DNA of 64,000 bases from Beijerinckia mobilis (GCF_000745425.1 NZ_KN050689.1:92368-156367); one strand, 5' to 3'. Shown: positions 48,675-59,762, counted from the first letter of the stretch. Notes: a model not told the origin generated them from the sequence alone. Numbers and translations: made by a program.

Positions 48675-48764
48675 CCAACAATCGTCCGAAGGCAGTGCCT
48701 CGCGCATGAACCTATCGAAACAATCCATAGGATCGTGCGTCAAATTGAATGCGTTTACAACAAC

Positions 48765-48794
48765 GAGAGCATTTCGATATTTCCGAAACGTCTC
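48765..48794. repeat. Diverged copy of the dispersed palindrome
   Basis: GAGAGCATTTCGATAT followed by TTCCGAAACGTCTC is an imperfect palindrome of the AGAGCGTTT type, as at 12274 and 14474. Confidence 0.4.
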
Positions 48795-48843
48795 ACCAAA
48801 AGAGCGAGCAACGCTCATGATCGCGATTGATCGAGCGATGCTC

Positions 48844-48880
48844 CGGAGAGACAGGGTTTCAGTGAAACCCTGTCTCTCCG
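48844..48880 (-). terminator. 17-bp perfect hairpin after the phospholipase C-type gene
   Basis: CGGAGAGACAGGGTTTC and GAAACCCTGTCTCTCCG are perfect arms around AGT, 18 nt past the stop codon of the phosphoesterase gene. It is the most stable of three hairpins sharing AGACAGGG/CCCTGTCT. No T-run follows, so it may stabilise the message end rather than terminate. Confidence 0.55.
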
Positions 48881-48898
48881 ACACATCCTAAAAGATCG

Positions 48899-50911
48899 TC
48901 ATTTCGTGAAAGACACCAGGTTCGGCGGCGCGAGGAAGTCGAACTGCTCCCAGAGATCGTCGAGCGCCGGCATATTGACCGGAACATAGGCATTACTGGG
49001 ACGCGGGATCGGATTGGGGAGATTATCGCGGCTGCGATGCGTCAGCGCAGACAGACCCCAGTTCCGCTCGATGAATTTCAGGAGCGAGACATGATCCGCA
49101 TAATTATGCTTGACCTTGCCGCCAGTGGAATAGGCGGAGAGGGTCAGAAACGGAATACGCGGTCCGTCGCCGAAATAATCGATTGGCTGCACGAAGCCCG
49201 AATCCCAATAGCCACCGGCTTCATCCCACGTCACGAAGACAACCGTATTGGCCTTGAGCGCGGGGTTGGCATCCAGCGTCTCGAGGATTTTCTGGACATA
49301 GGCTTCGAAGAGATCAAGCTTCGAGCTCTGCGGATGGCCATCAAGCAGTCCATCGGGCTTGCCGACGGCAACAGCCGGCAGCTTGTTTTCCTGGATCTCC
49401 GTGATCAGATCGGAGGAATCCTTGATATGGGCCGCGCGCTGTTCCGCATCGCCCATGATCGAGGCCGCATATTGGAACGGATTGCAGATCTCGCAATAGG
49501 CTGAGCCAAGCGCATGCGCCGGGTCGGCAGCGGCAGCGGCGGAAAGATTCGGATTGGACGGATTGGCGGCCACCGCCTCATTGGCGAGAATCACCGCATC
49601 CGCATAGCCGCCGCCATAATAGCCCCAGCTGATCTCCTTTTCAGTGAGTGCGTCACCGATCGTGCGGACCGAAGAGGGCGGTATGCGGCCCATCGCGGCA
49701 GGCGCGACCGTGCCATTCGGAAGGAAGCCCGGATTGGTGTTGTCGAGCATGTAATAATGGCCCGGCTGGCAATTGGATTTTGCCGGATAGGGCAAGTGCG
49801 CGAGATAATCGACGATCGGCTTGACACCCGGCTGGGTGACATCCGCACAGGCGCTGAAATTATTATCGGCGGTATAGGTATTGATGGTGCCGGACTTGGG
49901 ATTGGGATTGGCGATCGCGGAGGCCGCCGGCGTCACCGCATTGCCATTGCCATCGCTCCAGAAGGCCGCGTCACCCGTGCCGAACATGAAATGGTTCGCG
50001 CCGGTGCCGCCGAGGAAGGATTGATGGAAATTATCACTCAGGGTGAAACGGTCGGCGAGCGCCTTGAGCATCGAGGCCTGCGCCTGCTCGGCATTATAAA
50101 AGCCCATTTCGTTGCCCTGGCTCTTATTCGTCGCCGAATAGGTCGCCATGACGAAGGGGAAGAGATCGTTCAGGCAGCCCGTCGGATTGTCATGCGTGGC
50201 ATTTTGAAGATGACAATCCTGCTGCTGCGCGGCCTGATAGAAACGATGCGTCATATCGCCGGTGTAATCGTCATCGCTGAGATTGGGGCCCTGCAGGACG
50301 AAAGGTCCGGGCGGCAAGGAACCGGCGCCGGGAACGCGGGTGTCGAGGCTCTTCGTGGGCAAGCCAGTCGCGCCGGTCGTCAGCAAGGCGAGACTATCCG
50401 GATCCATATCCTTTTCGACCTGGGCGATCGCGATCGAAGAGAATGGCGGCGAGGTGGTGCTGGTTGATTGCGGCGCGCCATTGGTATTCGGCTGCGGCAT
50501 CAGATTGGCGGTGCCGTAGGGGATCTTCTCGCTGTTTGGCACGCCGAAATACCAGCTCGGCTTGGCGGCAACGAAATATTGCTGGGCAAGCTTGAAATTC
50601 TTGCCCGGCGTGCCGTCTTCATTGACGATGCCCTTGGACAGAATATTCGAAATCGTCTGGCCCTTGCCCTTCGGCTTGTAGACGCCGAATGTATGATCGA
50701 GACCACGGTTTTCGCCGATCAGAATGATCACATGCTTGATCGGGCTCGCGGTGTGGAATTTGGCGGCTTCATCCCGATGGGCTTTCGATGAAGCGTTCGC
50801 CTCCGACGGGGCGGCATAGGAGGGCGGCACAGTCACTGAAAGAAGGGAGGCGACAGCGCAAAGCGCCGTCGTGCGATGCAATATCTGCTTGACGGTTTGT
50901 AACGAAGACAT
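48899..50911 (-). CDS. Secreted phosphoesterase, phospholipase C/acid phosphatase family
   Basis: This 670-residue protein has a signal peptide ending near SYAAP. It starts the catalytic domain with IKHVIILIGENRGLDHTFGVY, where Glu-Asn is the family metal and nucleophile region. Later motifs are SFLGGTGANHFMFGTGDAAFW, VVFVTWDEAGGYWDSGFV and NYADHVSLLKFIERNWGL. The family includes bacterial phospholipases C and acid phosphatases. It probably releases phosphate or lipid head groups outside the cytoplasm. Substrate is unknown. Two Cys in CEICNPFQ and others suggest disulfides. Confidence 0.9.
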   Translation of the reverse strand: MSSLQTVKQILHRTTALCAVASLLSVTVPPSYAAPSEANASSKAHRDEAAKFHTASPIKHVIILIGENRGLDHTFGVYKPKGKGQTISNILSKGIVNEDGTPGKNFKLAQQYFVAAKPSWYFGVPNSEKIPYGTANLMPQPNTNGAPQSTSTTSPPFSSIAIAQVEKDMDPDSLALLTTGATGLPTKSLDTRVPGAGSLPPGPFVLQGPNLSDDDYTGDMTHRFYQAAQQQDCHLQNATHDNPTGCLNDLFPFVMATYSATNKSQGNEMGFYNAEQAQASMLKALADRFTLSDNFHQSFLGGTGANHFMFGTGDAAFWSDGNGNAVTPAASAIANPNPKSGTINTYTADNNFSACADVTQPGVKPIVDYLAHLPYPAKSNCQPGHYYMLDNTNPGFLPNGTVAPAAMGRIPPSSVRTIGDALTEKEISWGYYGGGYADAVILANEAVAANPSNPNLSAAAAADPAHALGSAYCEICNPFQYAASIMGDAEQRAAHIKDSSDLITEIQENKLPAVAVGKPDGLLDGHPQSSKLDLFEAYVQKILETLDANPALKANTVVFVTWDEAGGYWDSGFVQPIDYFGDGPRIPFLTLSAYSTGGKVKHNYADHVSLLKFIERNWGLSALTHRSRDNLPNPIPRPSNAYVPVNMPALDDLWEQFDFLAPPNLVSFTK

Positions 50912-51139
50912 ATGGGGGGCTCCGACTTGTCCCCGGGGGGAGGGACTCGTCAGGCTTATGTTTGGAATAGATCAAAGCGGTGTGACAACCGGCACGCGTG
51001 CACCCGGCCCCGCTGCATTTTACATAAAAATCTATTTTACTTTACCGCGCTATCATTCACGCTCACAATTGAATCCTTGTATCTGAGGAAGGCTGAATGA
51101 GCCACCCCTCAGGATTGATCTCCGCGAAGGCGCCCGGTG

Positions 51140-52558
51140 TCACTGCTTCTTCTCCGGCGCGAGAGGATGCGCGGTTCCGGCCGCATCCAGCATCCGGCCC
51201 AGAGCCGCATAATGTTTTTTATGGATGTCCGGATTGAACAGCGACCAGGCTTCCGCCTTGAGCATGTTGGCGGGGATGGCACCCACCATCATATTGCGAA
51301 CGAGTTTATAATCGGCCGCCGCTTCCTCGAAACGATCGCCGGTGGCATCCGCATTCAGGCGGCGCAGCAGCAGGACCGTCTCCTTGAGAGCGAGCCGGGC
51401 GGTCCGCCGTTCCGCGAGACCATCGGGCACCGCCGTATCCTTGTGGTCGGGAAAATCCTCGGTCAATTCGCGCAATTCGCGGATCACCGTATCCACGCTC
51501 AGGGCGATGACATCTTTGTCATGCGCCGGAATCGCTACTTCGAGGACACTCAGGAAATCATTCATTTCGCGGATATGGACCGCGGAGTTCTGCCGCTCCA
51601 GCGGCATTAATCCATCGCCGACGGCGCTGAGATAGGCGACGAGATCCGCCTGTTCCTCCGCCTTTAGGCCGAGCGAGAAGAAATGATCGAAATAGGCGAC
51701 GACCTGTCCATAGGATTCAAACCGGCCGTCATGGAAATAGGGCGCGTTGACATTGGCGTTGCGCAGAGTCGGGGTCTTGAACAGACCGCCAGAACCGACA
51801 TCATGCTGGCGATGATCGACGAAAGCGCCGGTCGGATCATGGCAAGCCGCACAGCTCAACGCCGGATTCTGTGGAAACGGCCGGTTGAACAGGGCCTCGC
51901 CACGGCGTGCCGCATCGCTCGGCTGTTGCGTCAGGCGGCCGGCGGGACCGAGTTGCGGATTGGGCAAAAAATCAATGTCGTTGATATAGGTGGCGATGGC
52001 ATCGAGAATTTTGGGCGCGGGTTCCGGCCCGTCGAATTCATCGACGATGACTTCGCGGACGAATTCGCGCAGCGAGGCGATGCGGCCATCCTGGCCATAG
52101 GGCGCGAGATAGCGTTCACCACGCAGGCTCGGTATCCGTTTCGGATTGAAGATCTTGTCATCGGCCTTCGGAAAGAACAGCGCCCCATTGGTATCGATGG
52201 TGCCGGGCTTCGACGAAAGGCCGGGAACGAAAAGCCCGGCATTGGCGGCGCCATTGGTGTGGCAGGTGCCGCAGCTCATGTTCGCCCGCCTGGCGATACC
52301 ACCGAGGAGCAGCGGGGAATTAAAGGCAAGGTCGCCGAGATTGACGAGATAAGACTTCCGCCCGTTATGCACCTCAGATTTGAAGATTTCGCGCGGTTTC
52401 GCCAGCGCGTCTTCATTGAGGTCGCTGCCCGCCGGCAATGCCGTCTGCTCGCCGCCAACCGGAAAAGCCTTGATGATCGAGGAAATGCTTCCCAGGAGAA
52501 AGAAAACGGCGCCAGCGGCGAGGACCGCGGAAAATTTCGGCGCGAGAACGTTTTTCAT
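51140..52558 (-). CDS. Diheme cytochrome c peroxidase/MauG-like protein with helical C-terminal extension
   Basis: This 472-residue protein has an N-terminal signal anchor and two haem c sites: CGTCH (96-100) and CAACH (236-240). The peroxidase-type features KRIPSLRGERYLAPYGQDGRIASL and TPTLRNANVNAPYFHDGRFESYGQVV are present. After about residue 330 comes a 140-residue helical region (NDFLSVLEVAIPAHD onward) that I do not recognise. It may reduce peroxide or oxidise a partner. Its ATG overlaps the M75 gene stop by 4 nt. Confidence 0.88.
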   Translation of the reverse strand: MKNVLAPKFSAVLAAGAVFFLLGSISSIIKAFPVGGEQTALPAGSDLNEDALAKPREIFKSEVHNGRKSYLVNLGDLAFNSPLLLGGIARRANMSCGTCHTNGAANAGLFVPGLSSKPGTIDTNGALFFPKADDKIFNPKRIPSLRGERYLAPYGQDGRIASLREFVREVIVDEFDGPEPAPKILDAIATYINDIDFLPNPQLGPAGRLTQQPSDAARRGEALFNRPFPQNPALSCAACHDPTGAFVDHRQHDVGSGGLFKTPTLRNANVNAPYFHDGRFESYGQVVAYFDHFFSLGLKAEEQADLVAYLSAVGDGLMPLERQNSAVHIREMNDFLSVLEVAIPAHDKDVIALSVDTVIRELRELTEDFPDHKDTAVPDGLAERRTARLALKETVLLLRRLNADATGDRFEEAAADYKLVRNMMVGAIPANMLKAEAWSLFNPDIHKKHYAALGRMLDAAGTAHPLAPEKKQ

Positions 52559-53325
52559 TTGCCGATCTCTTCGAGGAGAGGTCTCACGAGGCCGAGTTTT
52601 GGCGCGGCCTCGGCCAAAGTCACGACGAATGTCTCGCTGAGCATACGCAATTGCTCGGGATCGATTGCCTTCAGATCCGGCGCGGCGAGAAGGTTTTTCA
52701 GCTGATCGATCTCTCGCTTCGCCCGATCGGCAAGTTTTGGATCGGCCTGTTTCAGGGCGCCTGAGAAAATCGTGTCATAGGCGGCCTCGATACCGGTGAC
52801 ATTATTGCGCATATCTTCGAGCGAAGTGCCGCTGAGACGCGATTCACCGCCATCGGCCTTGTTGCCGCCGATCTCATAGGCAAGCCGCGCCGTGCCGTTG
52901 AAAAGCGCTTGGGCTGGCAGCCTGTCGGCGCTCATTTTGGCTTTGAACGCTTTCAGATCGGCAAGAAGCTCTTCGACCTCCGCCATCGGGGGCTGCCCTC
53001 CCGCGCCGAAAAGTGCCGATTCAATGCCGTGAAATCCGTCTGCGGCATCCGGCCAGGCATCGATCTTCCGATCGAGTTCCGGCGCGAGACTGCTTGTAAA
53101 AACCTCGGATCGCTCCCAGCCGACCCGCGCCGCGATCCATGCCCGCCGCGCACAGGCTATGTCCTTGGCAACAAGGCATTGATGCAGCTTCGCGGCCTCC
53201 GCCAGCGATTGGTCAATGCTGGCGATCATGAAGGGACGATAATGCTCCGCCGCCGCGTCGAGCGCTTTCCCGTCAACCGCTGCAAAACCGAAACCCGGCA
53301 AAAGGAGAGCGAGAAAGCCCGTCAT
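52555..53325 (-). CDS. Imelysin-like M75 family periplasmic protein
   Basis: The 256-residue protein has a probable signal peptide (MTGFLALLLPGFGFA). The mature helical part has the imelysin/EfeO features ARVGWERSEVFTSSLAPELDRKIDAWP and DGFHGIESALFG, the latter giving the HxxE metal motif. M75 proteins bind iron or other metals in the periplasm and are not known as active proteases. The start at 53325 lacks a clear ribosome binding site; an ATG at 53457 would add 44 residues. It is coupled to the diheme peroxidase gene. Confidence 0.82.
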   Translation of the reverse strand: MTGFLALLLPGFGFAAVDGKALDAAAEHYRPFMIASIDQSLAEAAKLHQCLVAKDIACARRAWIAARVGWERSEVFTSSLAPELDRKIDAWPDAADGFHGIESALFGAGGQPPMAEVEELLADLKAFKAKMSADRLPAQALFNGTARLAYEIGGNKADGGESRLSGTSLEDMRNNVTGIEAAYDTIFSGALKQADPKLADRAKREIDQLKNLLAAPDLKAIDPEQLRMLSETFVVTLAEAAPKLGLVRPLLEEIGK

Positions 53326-53689
53326 GACGGGATAGGCCAAGCACTGGCAAAGGCGCTGGCAAGAGCGCAAACGCCGCGCGCCCGGCCATACATGGGAAAG
53401 TGCGGCATCGCGGCCTGCCACCGCAGACCCGAGGAAATTGAGAATGGCAAGGATCATGAGCGCGTCGATAACGGAGCCAATGAAGGGATCTCTCTGGTGC
53501 CGTGCTGCTTACGATCGCTTTTTTACCCTTCTGTGACGCCGGTACATGCACTGCCCGCCATTATCATCACTTTTCCCGGCGCTTCCTATTCTTCCCCAAA
53601 ACGCATTTCCGAGCTCCGGCCGCTTCGCCCCTTTGGCCGAGGCAAAGCCGCCTTTCCTTTTCCGGTCCTCTTACGCTAGTGTCGTTTGA
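53326..53689. other. Intergenic region between the M75 gene and the riboswitch
   Basis: It holds the promoters of the leftward M75 gene and of the rightward cob operon. No gene is seen. A possible N-terminal extension of the M75 protein covers 53326-53457. Confidence 0.4.
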
Positions 53690-53850
53690 CGCGACGGTCC
53701 CTCCCCGGAGGGTCAAAAGGGAACAGGGTGAGGTTTTCAAAACCCTGGCTGCCCCCGCAACTGTAGGCGGCAAGCCGTGCCGAAAGCCACTGGGAGAACC
53801 CGGGAAGGCGGCATCGGCGTCGAGCCGTGAGCCAGGAGACCTGCCGCGCG
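53690..53850 (+). ncRNA. Cobalamin (adenosylcobalamin) riboswitch
   Basis: The region carries the conserved core of the cobalamin riboswitch: AGGGTGAGGTTTTCAAAACCCTGG, CCCCCGCAACTGTAGG, GCCACTGGGAGAACCCGGGAAGGC and the B12 box GAGCCAGGAGACCTGCC (in part at 53828-53845). It starts about 280 bp and ends about 120 bp before cobW. On binding the cofactor it should block expression of the cob operon, by terminator or ribosome site sequestration. The boundaries are approximate. Confidence 0.95.
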
Positions 53851-53968
53851 TAAAATCCACGTTCGGGGCCGGCGGGGTGTCCGGTCCAGCGCGCGCCGCG
53901 CGGACAATCCCGCGTGTAAAGGCTCCGGCCCGCATGCGTCTCTCAACACCCGTTTTTCTGGGGTCAGG

Positions 53969-55021
<1,053 letters not shown>

Positions 55022-55035
55022 AGACACGCAAAATC

Positions 55036-58000
55036 ATGCATCTTCTGAAAATCGACAGCGAAACGCTCGATGCCGGCGAGGCCGCCATCGATCTCGGCCA
55101 GAGCCCGGCCGAGATCGTCTTCCTGTCCTTTTCGGACAGCGATCTCGCCCTGATGAGCCTCGCAGCAGAGGATCAGCATGCGGGTGCGCCCAGCCTGAGG
55201 CTCGCGAGCCTCGCCCAGCTCAAACATCCCTTTTCCATCGACCTCTATAGAGAAAAGGTCATTTCAAAGGCCCGCTTCGTCCTGGTCCGGCTGCTCGGCG
55301 GGCTCGATTATTGGCGCTATGGGGTCGAGGAGCTTGTCGCCGCCAGCCGGGCCCATGGTTTTCCACTCGCCATCATTCCGGGCGATGATCGCGCCGATCC
55401 CCGGCTCGCGGAAGCCTCGACCGTGGCGGCCGCAGATCTCGACCGAATCCTCGCCTATTGCCAATATGGCGGGCTCGCCAATCAGCGCGCGCTTCTCGCC
55501 TTCATCGCGGCGCGCTTTCTTGGCCGCGATGTGGAATATGCCAAGCCCGAACCCATTCCCGTCGCCGGACTTTTTGAACCGGCCTGCCATGCGCCTGAGG
55601 CATCTCATGGCCATATTCTTTTGATTTTCTACCGCTCCTTCCTCCTTTGCGGCGACATCGAAACCATCACCGCCATGGCCAGGGCTTTGGCGTCGCGCAA
55701 ACTCGCGGTTACGACGATTTTCGTGCCGAGCCTCAAGGATCAGGCGGCGCGGGCTTTTATCCATGATCTCCTTGCCGCGATCCAGTTCGACGTCATCCTC
55801 AACACGACCGGCTTTTCCGCGCGGCTCGACGCCGGAGCCAGCATCCTCGATGCAGCCGATGCACCGGTGCTGCAAGCCTTTCTCGGCACGGCGGGCGAGG
55901 CGGCCTGGCGCGCCGATCCGCGCGGGCTCAAAGCCGCCGATCTTGCCATGAACATCTGTCTGCCGGAAATGGACGGGCGGCTCATCACCACGCTCATCGG
56001 CGCGCTGGCCGAACAGCCGTTCCGCACCGATCTGGAATTCACCCCGCGCCTGCATGCGCCCATATTCTCGCGCATCGCTCATGTGGCGGAGCGCGCGGCG
56101 GCGATCGTCCATCTGCGCCGAACCCCGCCCGAAGAGCGGCGGCTCGCCTGCATCATTCCGGATTATCCCGGCAAAGGCGGCGATAAGGGCGGCCAGACCG
56201 GCCATGCGGTGGGGCTCGATACCGGCCGCAGTCTCGCCGCCATCGCCACGCTGCTCGCCGGAGCGGGCTACAGAATCGGCGATGTGCCCGAAGCGGCAGG
56301 GCTGCTGCGCGCGCTTGCGGAATCAGATAAAGTGGAAACCGGTGGGCTCGCAATCCCGCTCGGCATCTATGAAAAGCATTTCGCGGCGCTGCCGGAAGCG
56401 TTTCGCGAGGCGGTGCAAGTGCAATGGGGCGCACCACAGGACGATCCCGCCCTCCAAAATGGCGTCTTCCGCTTCAAGGCTTTGCGCTGCGGCGCTCTTC
56501 TCATGGCGGTGCAGCCCGAGCGCACGACTTGGCAAGATCAGCGGCAAGATCGCAAGAGCGCCTATCACGACGCCGGGCTCGCTCCCTGCCATAAGTATAT
56601 CGCCTTTCATCTGTTTCTGCGTCATGACGAGAAGATTCATGCTCTTATCGCCTGCGGCACCCATGGCACGCTCGAATGGCTGCCCGGCAAGGCGGCGGCG
56701 CTGACGGAGGAATGCGCGCCGGAAGTGCTCACCGGCCCGCTACCGGTGATCTATCCCTTCATCGTCAACAACCCCGGCGAGGCGGCGCAGGCCAAACGCC
56801 GGCTTGCCGCCTGCACCATAGGCCATATGACGCCGCCCTTGACGGCGGCGGGCAGCCATGGCATCGCCCTCGAACTCGAAGCCCTGCTCGACGAATATTC
56901 CGGCGCCGAATGGCTCGATCCCAAACGCGCCGAAAGGATCGGCGAGACCATTCTGCGGCGTGTCCGCGAAAGCAATTTTGCCGCCTTCGCCGGACTCTCG
57001 TCTCTCTCTCCGAATTTTCCGCAACAGGATATCCGTTCCGCCTTGCAACAGCTCGATGCCTGCCTCTGCGACATGAAGGAGCTGCGCATCGGCGATGGGC
57101 TGCATGTCTTCGCGCAAGGGACCGAGCAGAGGCCCGATATTGATGCAGCGCTTGCCGCTCAATGTAATATAGCGGAGGCAACGGGCCTGCTTGCCGCGCT
57201 GGACGGGCGTTTCGTGCAACCGGGGCCAGGCGGCGCGCCCTCGCGCGGGCGCCGCGACGTTTTACCAACCGGCCGCAATCTCTACGGCATCGATCCGCGC
57301 GCCGTGCCGACGCCGACCGCATGGGAGATCGGCTGGAATGCCGCCGAGGCTCTGCTCGAACGCCATGCGCAGGATCACGGCGACTGGCCGCGCGCCATCG
57401 TCATGGATCTCTGGGCCAGCGCCACAATGCGCACCGGCGGCGATGATTTCGCGCAGGCGCTGGCGCTGATCGGCGTCAAGCCGCGCTGGGATGCCGCGAC
57501 GGGCCGCGTCAGCGGGTTCGACATTTTGCCCAACGCCAAACTCGGGCGCCCGCGCGTCGACGTCACCTTGCGCATTTCCGGTCTCTTCCGCGACGTTTTT
57601 CCGATGCAGATCGCCCTGTTCGATCAAGCCATCGGCGCTCTTTCCCGGCTCGAGGAAGACGACAATCCTTTCGCCGGAGCGGCTTCCGGTAGTCCCCTGG
57701 CGCGCATTTTCGGCGCTGCGCCCGGCGCCTATGGCCTCGGCCTCTCCCGCGCGCTTGCCGAGGATCCGCATCTCCTGCGCAAAGATCTCGGCGCGCTTTA
57801 CCTTGCAGCCACATCCCACGCCTATGGCTGCGCCGGTGGCCAGGAAAAGGCAAACGAGGGTGAGGCAAGCAAAGGCTTCGCCGATCGCGTGGCAGAGGCC
57901 GACGCCTTTCTCCATATGCAGGACCAGGCCGAGCAGGACGCACTCGATTCCGACGCCGTGATCGACCATATAGGCGGTTTCGCCGCCGCCGCCGCCGCGC

Positions 58001-58422
58001 TCGGCAACGCTCCGGCGCTCTATCAAATCGACACCACCAAACCCGAGACACCGCGCGTGCGTCCGCTCGCCGGCGACATTGCCCGGCTGGTGCAGGGGCG
58101 GCTCACCAATCCGCGCTGGCTTCACGGTCAGATGCGCCATGGCTATCGCGGCGCAGCAGAAATCGCCCGCAGCGCCGATCATCTCTTCGCCATGGCGGTA
58201 CTCTCCGATGCCGTGCCGCCGGAGGCTTTCGAGCGCCTGTTTGCGGCGCTTTGCCTTGATGACGAGATCCACGCCTTCCTCAAGCGCGAAAACCCCGATG
58301 CCGCGCGGGCGCTCGCCGATTGTTTCGAGGCGGCGCGGGCGCGGAATCTGTGGCAGAGCCGGCGCAACAGCGATTCCGCTTTGCTCGAAACCTTGCGCGC
58401 CAGCGCGGAGGGCTCCGCATGA
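55036..58422 (+). CDS. cobN: Aerobic cobaltochelatase subunit CobN
   Basis: CobN is the large subunit that inserts cobalt into hydrogenobyrinic acid a,c-diamide with CobS and CobT. The 1128-residue protein starts MHLLKIDSETLDAGEAAIDLG. It contains YPGKGGDKGGQTGHAVG, HGTLEWLPGKAAALTEEC, PTGRNLYGIDPRAVPT and LWASATMRTGGDDFAQAL, typical of CobN and BchH-type subunits. It is about 10 percent shorter than most alphaproteobacterial CobN (about 1250-1280). cobS and cobT are not in the window. The stop overlaps cobG by 4 nt. Confidence 0.96.
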   Translation: MHLLKIDSETLDAGEAAIDLGQSPAEIVFLSFSDSDLALMSLAAEDQHAGAPSLRLASLAQLKHPFSIDLYREKVISKARFVLVRLLGGLDYWRYGVEELVAASRAHGFPLAIIPGDDRADPRLAEASTVAAADLDRILAYCQYGGLANQRALLAFIAARFLGRDVEYAKPEPIPVAGLFEPACHAPEASHGHILLIFYRSFLLCGDIETITAMARALASRKLAVTTIFVPSLKDQAARAFIHDLLAAIQFDVILNTTGFSARLDAGASILDAADAPVLQAFLGTAGEAAWRADPRGLKAADLAMNICLPEMDGRLITTLIGALAEQPFRTDLEFTPRLHAPIFSRIAHVAERAAAIVHLRRTPPEERRLACIIPDYPGKGGDKGGQTGHAVGLDTGRSLAAIATLLAGAGYRIGDVPEAAGLLRALAESDKVETGGLAIPLGIYEKHFAALPEAFREAVQVQWGAPQDDPALQNGVFRFKALRCGALLMAVQPERTTWQDQRQDRKSAYHDAGLAPCHKYIAFHLFLRHDEKIHALIACGTHGTLEWLPGKAAALTEECAPEVLTGPLPVIYPFIVNNPGEAAQAKRRLAACTIGHMTPPLTAAGSHGIALELEALLDEYSGAEWLDPKRAERIGETILRRVRESNFAAFAGLSSLSPNFPQQDIRSALQQLDACLCDMKELRIGDGLHVFAQGTEQRPDIDAALAAQCNIAEATGLLAALDGRFVQPGPGGAPSRGRRDVLPTGRNLYGIDPRAVPTPTAWEIGWNAAEALLERHAQDHGDWPRAIVMDLWASATMRTGGDDFAQALALIGVKPRWDAATGRVSGFDILPNAKLGRPRVDVTLRISGLFRDVFPMQIALFDQAIGALSRLEEDDNPFAGAASGSPLARIFGAAPGAYGLGLSRALAEDPHLLRKDLGALYLAATSHAYGCAGGQEKANEGEASKGFADRVAEADAFLHMQDQAEQDALDSDAVIDHIGGFAAAAAALGNAPALYQIDTTKPETPRVRPLAGDIARLVQGRLTNPRWLHGQMRHGYRGAAEIARSADHLFAMAVLSDAVPPEAFERLFAALCLDDEIHAFLKRENPDAARALADCFEAARARNLWQSRRNSDSALLETLRASAEGSA

Positions 58423-59762
58423 GCGCGCCCTTCAAAACGCCGGTGAAGGGCTGGTGCCCCGGCGCCCTACGGCCGATGCCAGCGGGTGACGGCCTGTTGC
58501 TGCGCCTGCGTCCGAAAGGATCGGCCGTTTCGATCGACGCGGCGCGGGCCATCGCGGCGGTCGCGGCGCATTGCGGGAATGGCGGCATCGAATTGTCGAT
58601 GCGCGGCAATCTACAATTGCGCGGTTTTGCGCCCGAAACCCTTCCCGAGGCGCTGGCACAACTGGCAAGACATGGCCTTCTCGATGCGACGGCCGAAGCC
58701 GAGGCGCGGCGCAACATCCTGATTTCCCCGCTCGCGGGGCTCACCACCGCGCCCGACATTCGCCCGCTGGAGGAGAAGCTTGGCTCCGCGCTTGCCGAGG
58801 CGCGGGACCTTGCCGCCCTGCCCGGCAAATTCGGCTTTCTCATCGATGATTGCAGCGCGCCGTCGCTCGCCGCCTGCCCGGCCGATATCCGTTTCGATTA
58901 TGATACTGACACGGGCCTTTTCTCCATCGGCATCGGCGGCGACGCGACCGAAGCGATCCGGCTCGGCACCTGCACCACCGATGCGCTGGTGCCTCTGGCG
59001 CTCGGCCTCGCCCGCGCCTTTCTGCGGCTTGCCGCTTTGCCCGATGCCGGACAGGCGGGGCGAATGCGCGGCCTGATCGACCATTATGGCCCCGCACGGA
59101 TTCTGCACTTGCTGCGACTGGGCGAAGGCGCACCGGTGCCATATGTTGCAACAGATCTTCGCGCATCGGTTACACCGCCCGTCGGTCGCTTCGACCTGAC
59201 CCCATCGGCTCCGTCCCGCGCCAGCGCTTGTTTGGCCGCTGGCCTCCCTTTCGGGCGCTGCGACGCCGCCATGCTCGCGGGACTCGCCGAAGCAGCGGAG
59301 CGGGCAGGGGCCAGCGACATACGCCTGACACCCTGGCGTCTCGTGTTCCTAACTGGCCTTGAACCGGCGCGGCGCGATCACCTCGCCGAAGAACTCACCG
59401 ATCTCGGCTTTATTCTTGATCCTGCCGATCCGCGCCTGCGCATTGCCGCCTGTTCCGGTGCGCCCGCCTGCGCCGAGGCCAGCACCCCGGTGCAGGACGA
59501 TGCACAGGCGCTTTCAGCCCTGCTTTTGCACCGGCGCGCATCGGCAGGGGCTCCCGGCATTTTCCTTCATGTCTCGGGCTGCGCCAAAGGGTGCGCCCAT
59601 GCCGCTCCAGCACCCTTGACGCTGGTCGCCCGCGCGGGCCTCTATGATCTGGTTCTCGAAGGCAAAGCCACAGACCATCCCGCCGCGCGCGGCTTGACCT
59701 TGACGCAAGTAGAGAGCCTCCTCGCGCGATCCTTTTCCCCCGAAACCGGAGCTTCCTCTTGA
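58419..59762 (+). CDS. cobG: Precorrin-3B synthase CobG
   Basis: This 447-residue oxygen-dependent enzyme forms the gamma-lactone of precorrin-3B and marks the aerobic pathway. It has two nitrite/sulfite-reductase-like half domains (MRGNLQLRG near the start). Cluster-binding cysteines are in ACSGAPAC and HVSGCAKGCAH near the C-terminus. The ATG overlaps the cobN stop (ATGA), and the stop overlaps the TTG of cobH. Confidence 0.95.
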   Translation: MSAPFKTPVKGWCPGALRPMPAGDGLLLRLRPKGSAVSIDAARAIAAVAAHCGNGGIELSMRGNLQLRGFAPETLPEALAQLARHGLLDATAEAEARRNILISPLAGLTTAPDIRPLEEKLGSALAEARDLAALPGKFGFLIDDCSAPSLAACPADIRFDYDTDTGLFSIGIGGDATEAIRLGTCTTDALVPLALGLARAFLRLAALPDAGQAGRMRGLIDHYGPARILHLLRLGEGAPVPYVATDLRASVTPPVGRFDLTPSAPSRASACLAAGLPFGRCDAAMLAGLAEAAERAGASDIRLTPWRLVFLTGLEPARRDHLAEELTDLGFILDPADPRLRIAACSGAPACAEASTPVQDDAQALSALLLHRRASAGAPGIFLHVSGCAKGCAHAAPAPLTLVARAGLYDLVLEGKATDHPAARGLTLTQVESLLARSFSPETGASS

